From positions 1 through 62,254 of the forward strand of contig JANQPV010000057.1 in assembly GCA_028285305.1 (NCBI GenBank): a DNA stretch of 62,254 bases, written 5' to 3'. This document shows, in pieces, positions 28,163-36,538 of the stretch. The notes beneath the pieces were generated by a model. It was not told the DNA's origin. It searched no databases and saw nothing but the letters and a program-made list of their open reading frames with translations. Every line of letters starts with the position of its first letter. Within the stretch, counting starts at the first letter, position 1. The DNA comes from Alphaproteobacteria bacterium (GTDB lineage: Bacteria > Pseudomonadota > Alphaproteobacteria > SMXP01). A program made the position numbers and the translations under genes.

Positions 28163-31100
28163 ATGCCTGATGTGAGCAATAGGCGGCGTATCGAGGTCCT
28201 CTTAGAGGCTGTTGAAAAGGCTCTGCAGCCTTACGTTAGCGCAAAGATGGAAGACGGTTTTGGCAAAAATTGGCGCGACTATGGCCGCGTCCCCAAAGCT
28301 CTTACACCGAAGGCGGAAATAGATGCATATGCTTGTTTGTTCATTATCGTGAACAATTGGCATGACACCTTCAAACAACACTTGAAGCCTTCCGCCCGCG
28401 ATGCGGCCTCTGCAGCGCTCGCAGGCCGAAACGCATTCTCTCACTCAGTGGCTGAACTCGACGACCAAACGACGCTGAGAGCGCTCTCTGGCGGAGCGGA
28501 GCTATTGGAGCTTGTCGGTGAAAAAGCGCAAGCCAAAACCGTCCGCGCTCAATTCGATCAGCTTCAGCAAGAGATGGTTCTCTCCAAACTAAGAGCCCAG
28601 GGAAAGCTTCCCTCCGAACCAAACAAAGGAGAAGGAAGGACGGGCGTATCCAACGAGGGACCTAAGTCTGTTTCCAAGTCGGGCGATCAAGCTGAGCAGG
28701 CAAGCCTTCTTGGTGGGGGAGATGTTGAAGGTCTCAAACCTTGGCGCATCGTCATGCCGCCAAGAGAGGATGTACTGACGGGCCGTTTGAATAAAGACAG
28801 TTTCGCCGCGAATCTTGCGGTCGCGGATAGGGGGTATCGTGACCAAAATTCCGACAGCACTTATGCTGACCCTATTGCGTTCTTTGAGAGTACCCATCCG
28901 ACCCATGGCCTAAAGCTTGTTCTGGAACAAGCGGGAAAACGGTTTGTCGGCGGCGATGCACCAGCGGTCATCGGACTGCAGACGAATTTTGGGGGCGGTA
29001 AAACGCATACATTACTTTCTCTTCTCCACATGGCCAATCTTCGTGATTTGGCCAAAAGTCAAGTCCTAAGCGGCGTGCAGGAAACTATTGGGACCGGAAC
29101 TCTGCCCGAGGTCCGCACCGTCGTCTTTAGCGGGGTAGATAAAGGACCAGATCATCCTCTCGAAATCGTTGAAGGAAAGAGCATTCGCACATTGTGGGGT
29201 TATGTCGCTTGGCACCTCGCGGGGCGTGAGGGTTTGGAGTTGATTAGAACGTCAGAAGAGGCTGGAACAAGCCCTGGTGCTGAGGCCATACAAAAGATCT
29301 TGGAGCTGAGCGGTAGACCTTCGCTGATCCTTCTCGACGAGCTGGTAGCATTCGTTCGGCAGCTGAACGGTGAGCGCTTCGAAGCTCACCTATCCTTTAT
29401 CCAGGCGCTGACCGAAGCGGCGTCGCAAGTGCCCAATGCACTGGTAGTGGGCTCCCTGCCCGAAAGTGACGTCGAGGCGGGGCAGGAACAAGGAAAAGAA
29501 GCTCTGCGCCGCTTAGAAAAAGTCTTTGGTCGTACGCAGTCCGCTTGGGAGCCCGCGCAAGGAACAGAAACTTATGCGGTGGTCCGTCGGCGGCTGTTTC
29601 AAGACTTAGATGAAACAGGTGAAAAGGAAAGGAAGCGGACAGTTGATCAGTTTCGCAAAATGTACCGGGATAACAAAGGGGATTTCCCGGCATATACGGG
29701 AGAGCGTGATTACTTGGATAAGATGACCGAGGCGTACCCCGTTCACCCGATGCTGTTCGATGTTCTTGCCGGTGAATGGGGACCTCTGGATAAGTTTCAG
29801 CGAACCCGAGGCGTACTTTCGTTGATTGCGAAGGCGGTCTTCGCCGATTTTCGCTATGGCACAAACGATCCGATCTTACTGCCCGGCTCCCTAAAGATAA
29901 ACGACCCCTCCGTAAAGGGAGCTTTGATCGAACCATTGGAAGGCCCTGCGTGGAGCGCGATCGCGGACAATGAAATTGACGGGGATACCTCGGTTACTGT
30001 CATCATGGAGAGTGTGCGGAAGAGGTATCGCGACGTTGCTGCAGCACGTCGGGCAGCCCGGTCGGTGTTTTTGGCCACAGCGCCGAGAGATGGCACGAAA
30101 GGCGGTATTACCGGCTCTGAGCTTAGGCTTGCCTGTGCTCGTCCGGGCGAACAACTTTCAATTTTTGTTGATGCTTTGAGGGAGTTGGAAGACCGCTCCG
30201 CTCACCTTTATGAAGCCGAAGGTCAATACTGGTACGGACCTAAGCCCACACTTGGAAAATTGGCACAACAGCGTGAGGCAGATATTGACCCAGACCGGGT
30301 GGACCAGGTGATTGAAGACATGTTGCGTCAGGAAGTTAGACCGAAGGGTGGATGGAGCCGTGTGCATGCGGTCCCAGACCACGCCTATGAAGTCGCGGAT
30401 GAGAGGTCCTGTGCTCTCGTTATTCTGGGTCCGAAGTTTCCGTATGACGATAGTGGAAGTTCGCCTGCACATGCAGAGTTGCGAGACGGCCTCAATCGAC
30501 GCGCCGGGGGCCAACGGCGGTATCGCAATGCTTTGGTTTATGCTTTAGCCGACCAAAAGGCCATCGAGGAAACGAGACGACTGGTGCGGAGGGCGATCGC
30601 ATGGCAAGAAGTTGCGACCGATGAATTATTGGACTTGACGGCGAGTCAGCTCAAAGACGCACAGACTCGTTCCGAGAGGAGCGAGAAGGTAGCCCGCGAA
30701 CAGCTTCGCAAGGCTTGGGTACATTTGATGGTGCCGGGTCCTGATCCCCATAACAGTGCCGAGGTGACCCTCGAACACACAACCAGGCGACAGGCTGGTG
30801 GAAAAACGATCTCCGAACATGCCTGGGAGCTGGTTTTAAACGGGGGCATCGTCGTAGATAAACTAGGTCCAACGACTTTAGGGAACAAGATCAAAACACT
30901 CTGGCCCAAAGATTCGGACTCGCTGCCCGTTGACATGGTTAGGGATTGGTACTTCGAGTATCTGCATATGGAGCGCGTACGAGACGAACAAGTTGTGGCC
31001 GACGCGCTTTCCGATGCAGCAGCAGACTTAAACGCCCCTCCTTTTGCTATTGCTGAGTCGGGCGGCGAGGACGGGTACGGACAAATCTTCTTGTCCAAAA

Positions 31101-31489
31101 CTCAGCGTGTGGCTTTCGGCTCAGGAATGACTCTCTTGACACCAGCGGTCGCAAAAGAAGAGTTGGTGCGTCGGGGTGATGCGCAGCCTACGGGAGGCGG
31201 ACTTGAAGGCGGGGCAAGTGTTCCGCCTGGTGATGAGGGAGGACCACGGGAATCTCAAACTCCCTTGCGATTCACCGGCGTGATTTCACTCGACCCAATC
31301 AAGGGTGCAATGAAGGTAAACCAGGTCTTTGGCGATGTCATTGCAGAGCTCGACAGGGTTCCGAACGCGGAGATTACGATTACCGTTGAGATTCAGGCGA
31401 AAGCCCCGGACGGATATCCTGATGACGTTATCGATGTTGTTACGGACAATGCCGGTGTTCTGGGTTTCGACGTGAAGAAGTTCGAATGA
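28163..31489 (+). CDS. DUF499 ATPase with N-terminal Swt1-like HEPN domain
   Basis: This 1108-residue protein has two clear parts. Residues 1-130 are helical and match the Swt1-type HEPN domain. They contain RNAFSH (Arg89 to His94), the Rx4H signature of RNA-cleaving HEPN proteins. From about 195 onwards is a DUF499 ATPase with Walker A TNFGGGKTHT (GGGKTH at 277-282), Walker B PSLILLDELVAFV and a sensor-like VVGSLPESD. The final 120 residues include an acidic linker and a short beta-rich tail. It is the third gene of the operon. Family members are annotated as antiphage-associated in DUF1156/DUF499 loci. HEPN ribonuclease activity would make it an abortive-infection-type effector; that is an inference. 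Confidence 0.9.
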   Translation: MPDVSNRRRIEVLLEAVEKALQPYVSAKMEDGFGKNWRDYGRVPKALTPKAEIDAYACLFIIVNNWHDTFKQHLKPSARDAASAALAGRNAFSHSVAELDDQTTLRALSGGAELLELVGEKAQAKTVRAQFDQLQQEMVLSKLRAQGKLPSEPNKGEGRTGVSNEGPKSVSKSGDQAEQASLLGGGDVEGLKPWRIVMPPREDVLTGRLNKDSFAANLAVADRGYRDQNSDSTYADPIAFFESTHPTHGLKLVLEQAGKRFVGGDAPAVIGLQTNFGGGKTHTLLSLLHMANLRDLAKSQVLSGVQETIGTGTLPEVRTVVFSGVDKGPDHPLEIVEGKSIRTLWGYVAWHLAGREGLELIRTSEEAGTSPGAEAIQKILELSGRPSLILLDELVAFVRQLNGERFEAHLSFIQALTEAASQVPNALVVGSLPESDVEAGQEQGKEALRRLEKVFGRTQSAWEPAQGTETYAVVRRRLFQDLDETGEKERKRTVDQFRKMYRDNKGDFPAYTGERDYLDKMTEAYPVHPMLFDVLAGEWGPLDKFQRTRGVLSLIAKAVFADFRYGTNDPILLPGSLKINDPSVKGALIEPLEGPAWSAIADNEIDGDTSVTVIMESVRKRYRDVAAARRAARSVFLATAPRDGTKGGITGSELRLACARPGEQLSIFVDALRELEDRSAHLYEAEGQYWYGPKPTLGKLAQQREADIDPDRVDQVIEDMLRQEVRPKGGWSRVHAVPDHAYEVADERSCALVILGPKFPYDDSGSSPAHAELRDGLNRRAGGQRRYRNALVYALADQKAIEETRRLVRRAIAWQEVATDELLDLTASQLKDAQTRSERSEKVAREQLRKAWVHLMVPGPDPHNSAEVTLEHTTRRQAGGKTISEHAWELVLNGGIVVDKLGPTTLGNKIKTLWPKDSDSLPVDMVRDWYFEYLHMERVRDEQVVADALSDAAADLNAPPFAIAESGGEDGYGQIFLSKTQRVAFGSGMTLLTPAVAKEELVRRGDAQPTGGGLEGGASVPPGDEGGPRESQTPLRFTGVISLDPIKGAMKVNQVFGDVIAELDRVPNAEITITVEIQAKAPDGYPDDVIDVVTDNAGVLGFDVKKFE

Positions 31490-31495
31490 TTGATC

Positions 31496-31559
31496 CTGGC
31501 CAAAACGCCGCCGGCTGCAAATCGCGCAATCTCTTTGGAGAAGATGTTGCTGTGCCAGC
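31496..31559 (-). pseudogene. 64-bp remnant of an acyl-CoA dehydrogenase gene
   Basis: Read on the minus strand this encodes WHSNIFSKEIARFAAGGVLA. The intact acyl-CoA dehydrogenase at 59003-60175 has WHSNIVSEEMARFAAGGIVA in the same place (59880-59943). I count 58 of 64 identical bases, and the match stops abruptly at both ends. The left end lies 6 bp after the stop codon of the DUF499 gene. It looks like a relic of a paralogous gene left beside the defence-like module. It is too short to encode anything. Confidence 0.75.
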
Positions 31560-31563
31560 TTGG

Positions 31564-32081
31564 AAGTTTTGGTCATGGTTCCCTCCGGGCGTGATCTGCA
31601 CAGACACCAATCCGTTCTGTCATCTCGGAACCCCCGCTTGATTGATCAGCCGGAGGATCGGCGTGCAGTGCGTGCCTACGCTCCGCTAGCAATGCTTCCG
31701 TTGCAATGAAGGTCTTGCTCTTTCTTTGGAAAAAGCGTTCGATCGCACAGCGAACGTGCCTCCGGAGACGTTGTATTCCGAGTCCTATGGCAGTTCCCAG
31801 ATAGCGCGACAAAGGACACTCACACCGAAGATGTTCGGCGTCCCTTTCAGGGCAGAGTTAGATCATTCAGCCCTCGCCGGAAGGACGCCGCCTAGCTTCC
31901 TAATCAGCTTCGCTTACGTGCTCAAAAAGGAGTTGCTGTTTCTGTCTATCACCGGGACGAGCCAACACATCAGAGCAAATACGCAGCGGTACATTTGTTC
32001 AGGAGGCCCGTCCGCCTAATGACTAAAAAAAATGGATCCTGGCGCGATACGACGACGCTTGCGCCGGACTCTGCCGCTTTG
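31564..32081. other. Unassigned stretch between defence module and TonB receptor
   Basis: The bases between the dehydrogenase remnant and the TonB receptor promoter hold no recognisable intact gene. A minus-strand frame at 31573-31812 encodes an Arg-rich 79-residue sequence and a plus-strand frame at 31726-32019 encodes 97 residues. Neither matches a family I know, and both may be debris from rearrangement at the module boundary. No terminator for the DUF499 gene is apparent. Confidence 0.4.
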
Positions 32082-32142
32082 TTGACAAAAAGGCCACACT
32101 CTGGAATTATGCGTAATAAGGGTATAGAAAATTACGCATAAT
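32082..32142 (+). promoter_or_regulatory. Promoter with paired 23-bp-spaced operator boxes (site A)
   Basis: ATTATGCGTAAT (32106-32117) and its exact inverse ATTACGCATAAT (32131-32142) flank a 13-nt spacer. Their 8-bp cores begin at 32109 and 32132, 23 bp apart. A sigma70-like -35 TTGACA (32082-32087) and -10 AATTAT (32105-32110) with a 17-bp spacer place the first box on the -10, as expected for a repressor. The same box pair occurs at 35080, 37265 and 41550. The TonB receptor starts at 32247 behind AAGCGGGGAGG. Confidence 0.75.
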
Positions 32143-32246
32143 GGATATACTCTGTGAGCCGCGCTGCACGGTAGCTGGAGAGTCATGCCTGCCGGCGGGT
32201 CAAACAATCAGAAATTGGGCGGAAACCTAGGAAGCGGGGAGGCAAT

Positions 32247-34391
32247 ATGAAGAAGACAAAGTACCTTTTGATGGGAGGAACGGTGCTGTCATTGGGAATG
32301 GTAGCGCCATCCAGTGTGTTTGCTCAGATCGATGAGATTGTGGTTACCGCTACCAAAAGGGAGACAGCGATCCAATCGACAGCCATTGCCATGAACGCGT
32401 TCCAAGGCGAAGAACTCGCGTTTAAAGCGCTGAATAACGTACAGGATCTGCAGTTTCAGGTGCCCAGCCTGATCTACGGCGAGGTCCTCGGAAACCCGCA
32501 AATCTCGATCAGGGGAGTGGGGCTTCCGCTCACAACAGGCGACGCCGAACAGGGTGTGGCGTCGCATATTGACGGCGTGTATCTGTCGCGTCCGACACTG
32601 TCGAATGTCGCTCTCGGTGACCTTGAAAGAGTGGAGGTCTTGCGCGGCCCGCAAGGCACGCTCTACGGACGGAGTTCAACAGGAGGCACAATCAACTACA
32701 TTTCTAAGAAGCCTACGGAAGATCTCACAGCCGGTGCCTCAGTGGGTGTGGGCAGCTATGGAACGTTTAAAGGAAACGGCTTCGTCTCAGGCCCTGTGAT
32801 TGAGGATCAACTACTCTTTCGGATCTACGGGACGGCGAAGGCAGATAACGGCTATACGGATAATCTGTTCGACGGGGCCGATGACCTGAATGAACGTGAC
32901 GAGTTTGGTGGCCGCGTCGCGGTTCGAGCGATGCCTACGGACGGCCTCACAATCGATGTGCAAGGACTCTACTATGAGGACGAGGGCAGCTATGCAAACG
33001 CCGAGGCGACCCGAACGATAATCGACAACGGTCCCGGCATCACTCCGCAACCAGGACAATTCGATCCTGCACCTTTTTCGGAGATACACGATTTTCAAGA
33101 CACCGCTGACAGATCCACGTTTGGAGTTACGGCCACGGCAGAATGGATCGTGAACGACATCACATTGCGGTCGATAACCGGCTACTACGATCATGTGCGC
33201 AACCTAAACCATGATTTCGACCACGCAGCTGGAACAGGATTTGACGGATTAAGCGTAGCCCGGCGCGATAGATCGGATACGATAACGCAGGAGATCAATC
33301 TCTCAGGTGGCTCGTTTTCGGATCGAATCGATTGGATCCTCGGTGGTTTCTACCTGCATGACGAAAGCAGAGCGAAGAGTTTTGCCGATCCTGTAGGAGG
33401 GGCGTTCTTTGACTATGCGCGCACCCAAACGATTAACTCTTACGCTTTGTTCGGTGACGTCACCTTGTCTATTACCGACAGCCTCAGGCTTGTAGGCGGC
33501 GCGAGAGCTTCATGGGAAGATCAAGAAGGGCGAAGCTTTGCAACGGCTGGTGGCTTTACCAACCCGGCATGCGTCGGAGGGGGCGTTTATGAGGAGGAGT
33601 TTAATCAAGTCACTCCGAAAGGCGGCATTGAAATAGACGCAACAGACAATGTGCTTTTATACGGACAATACCAAAAAGGCCACAAGCCTGGTGGATTAAA
33701 TGTCAATAACTGTCTGAACACGTACGATGAAGAAATCATCGATGCGTTTGAAGGGGGCATCAAGGCGCAGCTGTTCGGCGACAGGCTGACGGTCAATGCA
33801 GCGGGTTTCCACTATGATTACGAAAATTTGCAGACCTTCATTGTCTCAAATTTCGCCGCGATCGTCGAGAATGCGCCGAAGGCAAAAATAACGGGAGCGG
33901 AGATCGAACTCACAGCGAACCTGAATGATATGTTCTCGGTTGACGGGGGTGCAACTTGGCTGGATGGTGAGTATGATGAGTTTTCAAGCGAGGATCAGTT
34001 CCTATTCGGCCCTGGTGCGCCGACGGAAGATTTAAGCGGGAACAAACTCACTCGAGCTCCCGAATGGTCTGCGGTTATGGGCGTGAACCTCGAAGTGCCA
34101 ACCCCCATCGACTTCTTCGGGAATGTTCAATTGAGAGGTGAAGTTGTCTATTCTTCGTCCTATTTCCTAAGGCGCTTCAACCGCGAGTTTGATCGTCAAG
34201 CCGCCTATGCGCTCGGCAATATTTACGCCTCGATAGGTCTCGGAGAGAAGTCTCAGCTTCGCGCTTTCGTAAAGAATGTAACGGAGACTGAATACGTCAT
34301 CACGCTTTTCGATAATACGTCCAATGGTCAGATAAACTCTCAGTTTGGCCGCCCCAGAGAATGGGGTCTTGAAATCTCCACCGGGTTCTGA
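32247..34391 (+). CDS. TonB-dependent outer-membrane receptor
   Basis: This is a 714-residue outer-membrane receptor. A signal peptide (MKKTKYLLMGGTVLSLG...SVFAQ) precedes the TonB box region DEIVVTATKRE. The plug domain includes IRGVGLP, DGVYLSRP and LERVEVLRGPQGTLYGRSSTGGTINYISKKP. A beta-barrel rich in alternating aromatic strands follows and ends in a C-terminal Phe (WGLEISTGF), the usual signal for barrel assembly. It belongs to the large group of receptors found with catabolic genes in alphaproteobacteria and probably imports the hydrophobic substrate of the P450 cluster rather than iron. It stands alone, with its own operator (site A) and terminator. Confidence 0.95.
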   Translation: MKKTKYLLMGGTVLSLGMVAPSSVFAQIDEIVVTATKRETAIQSTAIAMNAFQGEELAFKALNNVQDLQFQVPSLIYGEVLGNPQISIRGVGLPLTTGDAEQGVASHIDGVYLSRPTLSNVALGDLERVEVLRGPQGTLYGRSSTGGTINYISKKPTEDLTAGASVGVGSYGTFKGNGFVSGPVIEDQLLFRIYGTAKADNGYTDNLFDGADDLNERDEFGGRVAVRAMPTDGLTIDVQGLYYEDEGSYANAEATRTIIDNGPGITPQPGQFDPAPFSEIHDFQDTADRSTFGVTATAEWIVNDITLRSITGYYDHVRNLNHDFDHAAGTGFDGLSVARRDRSDTITQEINLSGGSFSDRIDWILGGFYLHDESRAKSFADPVGGAFFDYARTQTINSYALFGDVTLSITDSLRLVGGARASWEDQEGRSFATAGGFTNPACVGGGVYEEEFNQVTPKGGIEIDATDNVLLYGQYQKGHKPGGLNVNNCLNTYDEEIIDAFEGGIKAQLFGDRLTVNAAGFHYDYENLQTFIVSNFAAIVENAPKAKITGAEIELTANLNDMFSVDGGATWLDGEYDEFSSEDQFLFGPGAPTEDLSGNKLTRAPEWSAVMGVNLEVPTPIDFFGNVQLRGEVVYSSSYFLRRFNREFDRQAAYALGNIYASIGLGEKSQLRAFVKNVTETEYVITLFDNTSNGQINSQFGRPREWGLEISTGF

Positions 34392-34476
34392 GGCGCGGAG
34401 CTCCGACTTAACGCAACACCCTTCCTTATCTCATTCTTGTCCGCGCCCCGGGCAATCCGAGAAAGGACGACCTTAA

Positions 34477-34505
34477 GACAGGTACGCGAGTGCCTGTCCT
34501 TTTTT
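34477..34505 (+). terminator. Rho-independent terminator of the TonB receptor gene
   Basis: GACAGGTAC (34477-34485) pairs with GTGCCTGTC (34490-34498) with one G-U, a GCGA tetraloop and a following CTTTTTT tract. It lies 86 bp after the receptor stop codon. Confidence 0.85.
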
Positions 34506-34627
34506 GGTCGGCTGCGCGGCGCCGTCAACAGCAGGCGGCGGAATTGGGCGCTCTGTTGGCGCGGCAAAACATGACTGAAGAGAGGGACTTCGGGATTGTC
34601 AGTCGGACGTGACCGTCGTGTAGACAG

Positions 34628-35038
34628 TTAATCTTGAAGCTGACGTTGGAAACCGACGACATCATACAACGTCATGCCCTCGACGACCTGACCATTTTCC
34701 CACCGAAACATCGTCATTCCGACAAAGGTAACTTCTTTTCCGTTGGGATTCAGATCGTTGAACGGTTCGCCCGTAAACGTGCCATACCAAACCCAACGGC
34801 AGGCCGATTTGTCCCCGTCCGTTAAGATCCATAAGGGTTCCGTTCGTTGGTCTGGAAACGATCGTGCGAACGTCTTCGCGCCCTCCGCATAGGCCTCTGC
34901 ACTAATCATCGAGTCAATCATGGGTTGGGGCAGGAGGGGGTCATTGTGCCTATAGTTTTCGTGCACAAGACCTTTTTCAACTGCCCCCGGAAGATCTTTG
35001 ACAATCTCCATGACTTTTGACCTCAAATTGTCTGACAT
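34628..35038 (-). CDS. SnoaL-like polyketide cyclase/ester cyclase family protein
   Basis: This NTF2-fold protein of about 136 residues carries the ester-cyclase/SnoaL pattern: YRHNDPLLPQP, an FARSFPDQR strand, GTFTGEPFNDLNPNGKEVTFVGMTMFRWENGQVVEGMTLYD. Members are small cyclases, isomerases or epoxide hydrolase-like enzymes. ATG 35038 lies 7 nt after GGAG and is preferred over ATG 35059. It is divergent from a second SnoaL-like gene at 35152, and the shared intergenic region contains regulatory site B. It probably acts in the same pathway as the P450s, for instance on an epoxide or unsaturated ketone. The exact reaction cannot be read. Confidence 0.8.
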   Translation of the reverse strand: MSDNLRSKVMEIVKDLPGAVEKGLVHENYRHNDPLLPQPMIDSMISAEAYAEGAKTFARSFPDQRTEPLWILTDGDKSACRWVWYGTFTGEPFNDLNPNGKEVTFVGMTMFRWENGQVVEGMTLYDVVGFQRQLQD

Positions 35039-35077
35039 TCGTATTCTCCGAACTTCCATTATTGCTTCGGATTACTA

Positions 35078-35111
35078 TATTGCGTAAAATTAATCAAATT
35101 TTTTGCGCAAG
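35078..35111. promoter_or_regulatory. Paired 23-bp-spaced operator boxes in divergent promoter (site B)
   Basis: TTGCGTAA at 35080-35087 and TTGCGCAA at 35103-35110 begin exactly 23 bp apart. They sit between the minus-strand SnoaL-like gene (start 35038) and the plus-strand SnoaL-like gene (start 35152), so one pair could control both. A TATAGT -10-like element for the minus strand (forward ACTATA, 35074-35079) abuts the first box. The boxes match those at sites A, C and D. Confidence 0.7.
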
Positions 35112-35151
35112 TAACGATTTTTTGCCGAGTCTGGTGCGATAACGAACAAAG

Positions 35152-35655
35152 GTGATCAAATTGGGCAACTTGCATGAAAAGTGGGAAATCCAGGAGCTCT
35201 TAAACCAGTACATGTACGCGGTGGACCGACCGGACTTGAAGACGCTGCGAAGGATCTTTGACAAAAAAGGGACGTTAAGATCCTCAGATCAGGTCTTCAC
35301 CGCAGATGATTTTGTCGACGTGGTCAGACGTATGAAACGAACAGTGAAGGTCTCAATGCACCATCTCTCAAACACAGTTATTGCCGTTCACGGAGATACT
35401 GCGGAGGCAAAATCATACTATTACGCGATCCACCGCGTCCCCGGCGGAGTGGACTCACTTCCATTCGGACGGTTTGATCAAGATACGGACGTCATCATGG
35501 CAGGACGATATGAAGATCGCTTGAGAAAGACGGATGATGGTTGGAAACTAGTTGAGCGTCACAGTTTTATCGAGTGGGAAAATTGGTCACCCGCCCGAGA
35601 AAAGTCAACCCTTTCGGATCTGTCCCGGTCTGAGCCGGGAGTCGACGCCCCTTAG
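35152..35655 (+). CDS. SnoaL_4-like NTF2-fold protein
   Basis: This 167-residue protein has the SnoaL_4 layout: helical start LHEKWEIQELLNQYMYAVDRPDLKTL, then RRIFDKKGTLRS, MHHLSNTVIAVHGDTAEAKSYYYAIH and the closing DDGWKLVERHSFIEW. The Tyr/Asp near residues 20-25 occupies the active-site position of scytalone-dehydratase/ketosteroid-isomerase-like members. GTG 35152 is listed as start, but TTG 35161 sits well behind the Shine-Dalgarno-like AAAGGTGATC and is equally likely. It begins a plus-strand series SnoaL, SDR, secreted protein, P450, P450, ferredoxin. A dehydratase or isomerase role is an inference. Confidence 0.8.
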   Translation: MIKLGNLHEKWEIQELLNQYMYAVDRPDLKTLRRIFDKKGTLRSSDQVFTADDFVDVVRRMKRTVKVSMHHLSNTVIAVHGDTAEAKSYYYAIHRVPGGVDSLPFGRFDQDTDVIMAGRYEDRLRKTDDGWKLVERHSFIEWENWSPAREKSTLSDLSRSEPGVDAP

Positions 35656-35740
35656 AATCCAGCTCGCTATCCAATCTGCCAAATGGGTGCAGGTGAGCTT
35701 CAAAAACATTGGTAAGGTAACAAGACTGGAATCGTAAGAC

Positions 35741-36538
35741 ATGGCGAATCGGCTGGACGCAAAAGTTGCTGTTGTGACGGGCACTGGATCCTATCCGGGG
35801 ATTGGTCACGCCATCGCCATTGCTTGTGCCTCCGAAGGAGCGACGGTCCTTTGCACTGATCTCGACGAAATGGGGGCTCAAGCGTGTGCGGAGGAAATCA
35901 AACGAGAGGGCGGTAAGGCCCATTTTCTCAGGCATGATGTCTCATCGCCGTCTAGCTGGGGTGAAGTGCTGGAATACACCAAAGTTGAACTTGGCCCGCT
36001 AGATGTCCTCGTCAATAATGCCGGCATAGCCGTGCTGAAATCTTTGGACGATCTAACTCTGGATGACTTCCGCCGTCAGTTGGACGTAAACCTGGTTGGA
36101 CCGTTTATCGGTATGCGGTCAGCGATTCCGTATATGCGCGGGACTGGCGGCGGGTCGATCGTGAACATTGTTTCCATTGCCGGCTCGATTGGGTCTCCTA
36201 TGGGCATCGCTTATGGCGCGAGTAAGGGCGGTTTGTGGGCAATGAGCAAAGCTGTGGCCGTTGAGTGCGCCCCTGATAACATCCGATGCAATACGGTCCA
36301 TCCCGGCACCATTTGGACCAATATGCTAGCGGTTTCGACTGGCGCCACCGCCCCGACAGAAGTGCCCTTCGCCAGTTCGGTTCCACTGAAAAGGGTAGGC
36401 GACGCTTCTGATGTTGCGAACGCGGTCATTTATCTGTCATCTGATGAGTCATGTTACGTGACCGGAGCCGAGATTTATGTGGATGGTGGAATAACAAGTC
36501 AAGTTGGCCTCAGTCGTCCTATTGAGACGGCAGGATGA
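35741..36538 (+). CDS. SDR family NAD(P)-dependent oxidoreductase
   Basis: This is a classical SDR with VVTGTGSYPGIGHAIA as the glycine-rich loop (an insertion makes it TGxxxxPGIG, a minor variant), LCTDLDE suggesting NAD(H), VLVNNAGIA, VNIVSIAGS with the catalytic Ser, and YGASKGG as YxxxK. The ending SCYVTGAEIYVDGGITSQ is standard. It probably oxidises an alcohol made by a P450. It lies 85 bp after the SnoaL-like gene, and its stop overlaps the next gene by 4 bp. Confidence 0.92.
   Translation: MANRLDAKVAVVTGTGSYPGIGHAIAIACASEGATVLCTDLDEMGAQACAEEIKREGGKAHFLRHDVSSPSSWGEVLEYTKVELGPLDVLVNNAGIAVLKSLDDLTLDDFRRQLDVNLVGPFIGMRSAIPYMRGTGGGSIVNIVSIAGSIGSPMGIAYGASKGGLWAMSKAVAVECAPDNIRCNTVHPGTIWTNMLAVSTGATAPTEVPFASSVPLKRVGDASDVANAVIYLSSDESCYVTGAEIYVDGGITSQVGLSRPIETAG

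Noticed and set aside
21735-31489. Complete DISARM or BREX system
   Set aside because: The hallmark genes drmA, drmB, drmC, pglX, pglZ and brxL are not present; only a helicase, a methyltransferase and a DUF499 protein are seen.
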